Shown here in pieces: positions 59,367 to 64,000 of a stretch of 64,000 nt of DNA. A program made the translations under genes and the position numbers. A model generated the notes under the pieces. That model made no database searches, was not told where the DNA came from, and saw nothing but the letters and a program-made list of their open reading frames with translations. Source of the DNA: Modestobacter sp. VKM Ac-2985 (GTDB lineage Bacteria; Actinomycetota; Actinomycetes; Mycobacteriales; Geodermatophilaceae); the NCBI RefSeq assembly GCF_026967925.1, contig NZ_JAPVBI010000002.1, positions 1-64,000 on the forward strand. The letters are read 5' to 3'. The stretch's first letter is position 1; every line of letters begins with the position of its first letter.

Positions 59367-60380
59367 ATGCCCCCAGCGCAGGCCGTCGGTGTGCGGCCAC
59401 CCGTCGAGCCCCGCCCCGCTGACGAGGTGGTGGTGATCGCCGGCCTGACGAAGCGCTACGGGTCGCGCACCGTCGTCGACGACCTCTCCCTCACCGTGCG
59501 CCGCGGGGAGGTGTACGGCTTCCTCGGCCCCAACGGGGCGGGCAAGACGACCACCCTGCGCGCCCTCCTCGGACTGGTGCGCCCGACCAGCGGGACGGCG
59601 TTGGTGCTGGGCCGGCCGGCCGGGGCGGCGTCGTCCGGCGTCGGCGCGCTGATCGAGGGCCCCGGCTTCTACCCGTACCTCTCCGGCCGGGAGAACCTCC
59701 GGGTGCTGGCCCGCTACGCCGGGGCACCCGCCGGTCGGGTCGACACCGTGCTGAGGACGGTCGACCTGACCGACCGTGCCCGCGACCGCTACAGCACCTA
59801 CTCCCTGGGCATGAAGCAGCGGCTGGGCGTCGCCTCGGCGCTGCTCAAGGACCCGGAGCTCGTCGTCCTGGACGAACCGACGAACGGGCTGGACCCCGCG
59901 GGCATCTCCGACATGCGGGCCCTGCTCCGCCGGCTCTCCGCCGACGGCCACACCGTGCTGCTGTCCAGCCACCTCCTCGGGGAGGTCGAGCAGGTGTGCG
60001 ACCGGGTGGCGGTGATCTCCTCGGGCCGGCTGGTCGTCGAGAGCAGCGTCGGTGAGCTCCTCGGTCTCCATCGCCTGGTGATCGAGGCCGAGCCCCTGGA
60101 CGAGGCCGCGGCGATCACCACCCGGCTGCTCGGCCCGGAACGGGTCTCCGTCGTCGGCGGGGCCGTGCACGCCCAGGCCGGGCCGGAGGACGCCGCCCGG
60201 ATCAACCGGGCGCTGGTGCTGGCCGACGTCGAGGTGTCCGGGCTCCGCCAGGAGGCGCAGACCCTCGAGGCGGTGTTCCTGGAGATGACCGGGTCGGAAC
60301 TGGTCGCCGCCGGCCCCGATCCGGACGGTCCTCCGGCGCAGCGGACCGGGCGGCTGTCCCGGAGAGGAGCGGAGCGGTGA
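59367..60380 (+). CDS. ABC transporter ATPase (ABC-2 / antibiotic-type export)
   Basis: A 337-residue ATPase of the ABC-2 type. Motifs: Walker A GPNGAGKTTT at about residues 54-63, Q-loop GPGFYPYLSGREN, signature YSLGMKQRLGVASALL, Walker B LVVLDEPTNGLDP, switch SSHLLGEVEQ. The C-terminal part is the short accessory domain found in bacitracin/lantibiotic-type exporters. It overlaps the permease gene by 4 nt. ATG 59367 is chosen because the upstream frame lacks similarity. Confidence 0.92.
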   Translation: MPPAQAVGVRPPVEPRPADEVVVIAGLTKRYGSRTVVDDLSLTVRRGEVYGFLGPNGAGKTTTLRALLGLVRPTSGTALVLGRPAGAASSGVGALIEGPGFYPYLSGRENLRVLARYAGAPAGRVDTVLRTVDLTDRARDRYSTYSLGMKQRLGVASALLKDPELVVLDEPTNGLDPAGISDMRALLRRLSADGHTVLLSSHLLGEVEQVCDRVAVISSGRLVVESSVGELLGLHRLVIEAEPLDEAAAITTRLLGPERVSVVGGAVHAQAGPEDAARINRALVLADVEVSGLRQEAQTLEAVFLEMTGSELVAAGPDPDGPPAQRTGRLSRRGAER

Positions 60381-61333
60381 GCACGACGACGGAGACCGAG
60401 GGCACCGGGAGCGGGACGCCGGAGCCTGCGGGGCCCGCCCGCGGGACGGCCGAGGCCGGGCGGCGCACGGAGCCGACGGGCCGGACGGCGGGGTCGCTCG
60501 GGGCCATGACCGGGGCCGAGCTGACCAAGCTGCTGCGGCGACCGGCGACCTGGGTGCTGGTCGGGCTCTGGCCCGCGCTGCAACTGGTGTTCAGCACGGT
60601 CATCCCCTTCGTCAGCTACCAGCGCGGCGCCACCTTCGAGGGACTCCCGCCGGAGGCCGTCCTGGCGAGCATGCTGCCCGACCAGCTGGTGCTGAACTCG
60701 CTCTCCGGGCTGCCGCTGTTCGGCGGGGCGCTCCTGCTGACCCTCGGTGCCCTGCTGGCCGGCAGCGAGTACGGCTGGGGCACCCTGAAGACGCTGCTCG
60801 GTCAGGGCCCCCGCCGACTCCAGGTGCTGGCGGCCCAGCTGCTGGCCCTGCTCGTCGTGCTGGCCGTGGCCGTCCTGGTGAGCTTCGGGCTGACCGCCCT
60901 GGCGAGCGGGGCGATCGCCGCCGGTGAGTCGGCCACCGCCGACTGGCCGACCGTCGGCCGGTTGCTGCGGGGACTCGGCGGCGGCCTGCTGATCGCGGCC
61001 ACCTGGGGGTCGCTGGGACTGCTGCTCGGGCACGCGCTCCGCAGCACTGCCCTGCCGATCGCGCTGGGGCTGGTCTGGGTGCTGGCCGTGGAGAACCTGA
61101 TCGTGAACGTCGCCGCGCCGCTGCTCGGGGCCTTCGACACCGCCCAGGCCGCGTTGCCCGGGGTCAACGCGGGTTCGCTGGTCGCCGCACTCGCCGGGGA
61201 CGGCGCGACCCTCCGCACACCCGGGGTGGCGGCGATCGTCGACGGGGCCCAGGCCGCCGGGGTGCTGGCCGGGTTCCTCGTGCTGTTCACCGTGCTGACC
61301 GCACTGCTGCTGACCCGGCGGGACGTCGTCTGA
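60377..61333 (+). CDS. ABC-2 transporter permease
   Basis: A 318-residue membrane subunit. A Pro/Gly/Thr-rich cytoplasmic N terminus of about 40 residues precedes MTGAELTKLLRRPATWVLVGLW, the usual ABC-2 start, and six helices follow, with GSEYGWGTLKTLLGQGPRR as the cytoplasmic loop. With the ATPase it forms an export pump, likely for a peptide, drug or lipid. A long terminator begins in its stop codon. Confidence 0.9.
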   Translation: MSTTTETEGTGSGTPEPAGPARGTAEAGRRTEPTGRTAGSLGAMTGAELTKLLRRPATWVLVGLWPALQLVFSTVIPFVSYQRGATFEGLPPEAVLASMLPDQLVLNSLSGLPLFGGALLLTLGALLAGSEYGWGTLKTLLGQGPRRLQVLAAQLLALLVVLAVAVLVSFGLTALASGAIAAGESATADWPTVGRLLRGLGGGLLIAATWGSLGLLLGHALRSTALPIALGLVWVLAVENLIVNVAAPLLGAFDTAQAALPGVNAGSLVAALAGDGATLRTPGVAAIVDGAQAAGVLAGFLVLFTVLTALLLTRRDVV

Positions 61334-61385
61334 GCACGGGACCTGCCCTCCTCCCGTGCGCGGGGGGAGGGCAGGTCCCGTGCTC
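61332..61385. terminator. Very long bidirectional terminator
   Basis: A perfect 20-bp stem (61332-61351 with 61366-61385) that extends inward by about four more pairs. It spans part of the stop codon of the permease gene and part of the stop codon of the convergent regulator gene. Confidence 0.8.
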
Positions 61386-62199
61386 AGGCGGCCGGGGCGT
61401 GGTCCCGGTTGACCAGGATGGCCAGCTGCGTCCGGGTCCGGACGTCGAGCCGGCGCATCACCGCCGTCAGGTGGCTCTTCACCGTCGCCGAGCTGAGGAA
61501 CAACCGCCCGGCGATCTCCTCGTTGCTCAGCCCCTGCGCCACGAGCTCGGCCACCTCCCGCTGACGCTCGGTCAGCCGGTCGAGGGCCCGGGCCACCGCG
61601 GTGGGCCGCGGCACCTCCCCGGTCAGCTGCCGCACGAGCTGACTGGTCACGGCGGCGTCGAGGGCGGGCTCCTGGCGAGCGAGCGCGCGCACCGCCTCGA
61701 CCAGCCGCTGCGCGGCTGCGCGGCGCGGCAGGAAGCCGCGGACCCCGCACTGCAGGACGTCCATCAGGCTGGTCCGGCTCCCGCCGTTCGCCTCGGCGAG
61801 CACGAGCACACCGATCCCGCGCTGGCACAGCTCGCGGAGCACCGGCAGCGCGGCGCTGCCCACCAGGCTCTGCCGGACGACGACGACCCGGCTCCCGGGG
61901 CCGTCAGCGGCCGCCAGCACCTCCGCCAGGTCAGCGGTCTCGGCGACGACCGCGATGTCGGGCTGCGCCTCGAAGACCGTGCGGAGCCCGAGGCGGAAGA
62001 CCTCCTGGTCCTCGCAGAGCAGCACCCGCACCAGGGGCCGGGGCGGTCGATGCGCACAGGGCCGGAGGTCGGAGCGGGGCGGTGCGGGAGCCGGCCCGAG
62101 CGCCACGTCGTGCAGCAGGGCCCGGGCGCTCGGCGGCTCGGCCGGGCGGAGGCGTGCATCGGCGTGCCCCGGATCGGCCCCTGGTTCGGCGAGGTTCAT
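61384..62199 (-). CDS. LuxR/NarL-family regulator with degenerate receiver domain
   Basis: A 271-residue regulator. A disordered N terminus of about 55 residues precedes a receiver-like domain (RVLLCEDQEVFRLGLRTVF) and a C-terminal LuxR helix-turn-helix (LTERQREVAELVAQGLSNEE, then SSATVKSHLTAVMRRL). The acidic pocket E-D is present, but the phospho-acceptor Asp position reads VVVVRQSLVGS, so phosphorylation as usual is not possible. No sensor kinase is adjacent. ATG 62199 follows GGGGGAG. It is next to a similar regulator at 62336. Confidence 0.88.
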   Translation of the reverse strand: MNLAEPGADPGHADARLRPAEPPSARALLHDVALGPAPAPPRSDLRPCAHRPPRPLVRVLLCEDQEVFRLGLRTVFEAQPDIAVVAETADLAEVLAAADGPGSRVVVVRQSLVGSAALPVLRELCQRGIGVLVLAEANGGSRTSLMDVLQCGVRGFLPRRAAAQRLVEAVRALARQEPALDAAVTSQLVRQLTGEVPRPTAVARALDRLTERQREVAELVAQGLSNEEIAGRLFLSSATVKSHLTAVMRRLDVRTRTQLAILVNRDHAPAA

Positions 62200-62335
62200 G
62201 CGGACTCCCCCTGTTGCTGCCGCAACGAGCGCCCCCTGACCTCCCCGACGAGTCGGCGGGAGCTGCGGTGACAGAACGGTAACGGACAATTGAGTGCTCG
62301 TGTCGATTTCTGTCCACGGAACTCACAGCCCGCGC

Positions 62336-63046
62336 TCAGGCCTGTAGGTCGCCGGCCGTGCGGTGGAAGTGGATCGCCAGCTGGGTGCGGTCGCGCAGCC
62401 CCAGCCGACGCAGCGCCACGGTGATGTGCCCCTTGACGGTCGCCCGGCTGACCTCGAGCCGCTCGGCGATCTCCGCGTTCGTCAGGCCCTCGGCGACCAG
62501 CCGGGACACGGCCATCTGCCGCCCGGTCAGCGCCCCGACGGACGACGCCCGCGAACCGTCGGCGTGCCGCGGGGCGTCGTCGAGCCGGTGCAGCAGCTCA
62601 CCGGTGGCGGCCGCGTCCAGCACGACCTCGCCCTGGGCGACCGCACGCACCCCGTCGACGAGGCGCTGCGGGCTGACCGTGGTGTGCACGTAGCCGCACG
62701 CACCGGCCTGCAACGCGTCGACCAGGTCGCCGCCCGACCCGGGCTCACCCAGCAGGATCACCCGCACCCCCAGGCCGCTCAACGACCGCACGAGCTCGGC
62801 CACGACCGGCCCCCACGCACCCAGCCCGACCACGGTGACGTCGGGCCGGAGCCGGGCGGCGAGGGCCAGCGCATCGACCGCCGAGCCGGCGTCGGCCACC
62901 ACGCGCAGGTCCGTCGCCCGGAGCAGCACCGCGCGCAGCCCCTGCCGCAGCACCTCGTGGTCGTCGCAGATCAGCACCCGGAAGGGGACGCCATCGCTCC
63001 CGGACAGCACCTCCTGTGCCGTGCCTGCGAACGAGTCGCCGGTCAT
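62336..63046 (-). CDS. LuxR/NarL-family regulator with degenerate receiver domain (second copy)
   Basis: A 236-residue relative of the 61384 protein. The receiver begins FRVLICDDHEVLRQGLRAVL with the acidic pair intact; the acceptor region is PDVTVVGLGAWGP, where Asp is replaced by Gly. The HTH is LTGRQMAVSRLVAEGLTNAE then SRATVKGHITVALRRL. The two proteins lie in the same orientation 136 nt apart, share the C-terminal layout including RDRTQLAIHF/RTRTQLAILV, and probably arose by duplication. Likely targets could be the ABC transporter or the polyketide genes nearby, but no binding site was found. Confidence 0.88.
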   Translation of the reverse strand: MTGDSFAGTAQEVLSGSDGVPFRVLICDDHEVLRQGLRAVLLRATDLRVVADAGSAVDALALAARLRPDVTVVGLGAWGPVVAELVRSLSGLGVRVILLGEPGSGGDLVDALQAGACGYVHTTVSPQRLVDGVRAVAQGEVVLDAAATGELLHRLDDAPRHADGSRASSVGALTGRQMAVSRLVAEGLTNAEIAERLEVSRATVKGHITVALRRLGLRDRTQLAIHFHRTAGDLQA

Positions 63047-63421
63047 CCCTGTCAACTCCGCTCGTGACGGGCGGGAGTGGTCGCCTGGACACCACCGGTC
63101 TCGGAAGTTAGGGGATGACGCACGGTGAGCGCCACCGCCTTGGGCGCGTCCGGGCCGAATGCCCCGCCGGTTCATACCCGGGTCGTGGTCCCTGCGCTCC
63201 GGGGCGCGCTCCGTGCCTGCTCCGGGCGGCGGGGGTGACCGACGGCGGGTGGGCCACCCCGCGCGTCCGGCGGGCACCGGCGCCCTCCCTCCGGACGAGG
63301 TGCCCCCCCTCCCCCACCCCGGGACGCGCCTCCGGAACCGCCCGTCCGGCCGATGCCCGAGCACCCGCCGCCGCCCTAGCGTTCGTCTCGTTCGTCCGGT
63401 CCCGACGCCGTAGGAGCAACC
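63047..63421. other. Intergenic region before the polyketide cluster
   Basis: 375 nt between the second LuxR-type regulator (minus) and the TcmI-like gene (plus). It holds a ribosome site for the latter (TAGGAGC just before GTG 63422) and presumably divergent promoters, but no clear -35/-10 pair, repeat or small gene that I would support. Confidence 0.5.
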
Positions 63422-63748
63422 GTGCACGAGACGATGATCATCGCGAAGATGGACCCGGCCGACGCCGACGACGTGGCCGCCGTCTTCGGGCGCTACGACG
63501 CGACGTCGATGCCGCACGAGATCGGGGTGCGACACCGGTCGCTCTTCCAGTTCCACGGTCTCTACGTGCACCTGATCGGCTTCGACCGCCCCCCGGCGGA
63601 CTCGATGCAGGTCGCCCAGTCGCTGCCGGCCTTCCGCGCCGTGAGCGAGGACCTGAAGCCCTACATCGAGGCGTACAGCCCCACCTGGCGCTCACCGCAG
63701 GACGCGATGGCCCGCCGCTTCTACCACTGGACGTCCTCGCCCGAGTGA
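63422..63748 (+). CDS. TcmI-family polyketide cyclase
   Basis: A 108-residue protein of the TcmI/WhiE-ORFVII dimeric alpha-beta-barrel cyclase family, which folds aromatic polyketide chains in type II polyketide pathways (tetracenomycin, spore pigments). Recognisable parts: MIIAKMDPADADDVAAVFGRYDATSMPHEIGVRHRSL (first 45 residues) and FHGLYVHLIGF. Start GTG 63422 follows TAGGAGC. It is followed 32 nt later by an acetyl-CoA carboxylase-type gene, which fits the start of an aromatic polyketide cluster. Confidence 0.9.
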   Translation: MHETMIIAKMDPADADDVAAVFGRYDATSMPHEIGVRHRSLFQFHGLYVHLIGFDRPPADSMQVAQSLPAFRAVSEDLKPYIEAYSPTWRSPQDAMARRFYHWTSSPE

Positions 63749-63780
63749 GGCGAGCGGCAGCACACGGTTGAGAGGCCGAC

Positions 63781-64000
63781 ATGACACGTTCCTCGATGAC
63801 CACGCCCGGGGTGCCCGCACCCCGGGTACCGGCGGACTGGACCTCCTGCCCCGCCTGCGGGTGGCTGCTGTACCGCAAGCGCCTCGAGCGTGAGCTGCAC
63901 GTCTGCCCGGAGTGCGACGCGCACCTCCGGCTCGGCGCCCGGGCTCGCATCGACCAGCTCGTCGACCCCGGCAGCTTCACCGAGACGGTGTTCCCGCAGC
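63781..64000 (+). CDS. Acetyl-CoA carboxylase carboxyltransferase (AccD-like), partial
   Basis: The first 73 residues of a gene that runs off the right edge. After a short N terminus the AccD-type zinc ribbon is seen: C-x2-C in SCPACGWLLY and C-x2-C in HVCPECDAH, followed by RLGARARIDQLVDPGSF, the usual start of the beta subunit. In spore-pigment-like type II polyketide clusters such a carboxylase supplies malonyl-CoA. It could be a fused AccD-AccA; the window does not show it. Confidence 0.85.
   Translation, partial: MTRSSMTTPGVPAPRVPADWTSCPACGWLLYRKRLERELHVCPECDAHLRLGARARIDQLVDPGSFTETVFPQ

Noticed and set aside
62270-62314. Distant 7-bp inverted repeat (GACAGAA / TTCTGTC) between the two LuxR-type genes as an operator
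   Set aside because: Arms are short and 31 nt apart, expected by chance, with no second copy found near the other genes.

Overview
The window is very GC-rich DNA (low-to-mid 70s percent by eye) with many GTG starts, 4-nt stop/start overlaps and actinobacterial gene content. The left edge carries the leader of an rRNA operon on the minus strand, with the boxA-like element typical of Actinobacteria. The type II polyketide genes at the right edge, the molybdenum hydroxylases and the overall gene set suggest a soil or rock actinobacterium of the Geodermatophilaceae type (Blastococcus, Geodermatophilus, Modestobacter). That placement is inference. I saw no phage, insertion sequence, CRISPR array or tRNA.

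Layout. 1-390: rRNA promoter and leader; the 16S gene lies just off the left end. 391-4589: AlkB-like dioxygenase, a RecQ helicase with a phosphoribosyltransferase-like tail, a PHP phosphatase and a small unknown protein. 4596-18185: an N-heterocycle catabolic region with carbamate kinase, a cyanuric acid/barbiturate ring-opening amidohydrolase, a 2-oxoglutarate oxygenase, the carbamoyl-transferring pair DUF1116/FdrA, and a CoxMSL-type molybdenum hydroxylase with its CoxG partner. Ohr, a SpoIIE-type phosphatase, an acyltransferase and a metallothionein-like protein sit inside it. 18136-26503: a gene remnant, a His-rich secreted protein, two TetR regulators beside an aldo/keto reductase and a RidA protein, a lipoprotein, an Old Yellow Enzyme and an MFS transporter.

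26640-43868: a sugar or uronate-derivative regulon of about 17 kb. It has a complete carbohydrate ABC importer, three Gfo/Idh/MocA oxidoreductases, a DUF993 aldolase-like protein, a TIM-barrel isomerase, an SDR epimerase/dehydrogenase, an enolase-superfamily enzyme, a DUF6807 protein, a LacI regulator, an M24-like protein and a secreted pectate lyase. Four LacI-type operators tie it together. 44011-57647: a chemoreceptor, a purple-acid-type phosphatase, an ABC exporter with a MarR regulator, a tandem PAP2 protein, two secreted proteins, a frameshifted alpha/beta hydrolase, a membrane-anchored sulfite-oxidase-family enzyme and other housekeeping enzymes. 57754-63046: a secreted beta-helix protein, an ABC-2 transporter pair and two NarL/LuxR regulators that lack the phospho-acceptor Asp. 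63422-64000: the start of a type II polyketide (spore-pigment-like) cluster.

Most interesting reading. The two halves of the 4.6-18 kb region carry the same 28-nt inverted repeat (24 of 28 identical), each overlapping the -35 box of a promoter that appears to drive a leaderless mRNA (carbamate kinase at 4640, fdrA at 13515). Together the genes could oxidise a pyrimidine to barbiturate, open the ring to ureidomalonate, split that by carbamoyl transfer to malonamate and carbamoyl phosphate, and recover ATP through carbamate kinase. Ureidomalonate is the one-carbon-longer homologue of oxalurate, the known FdrA/DUF1116 substrate in allantoin breakdown. I know of no description of this energy-conserving route; it is a testable inference.
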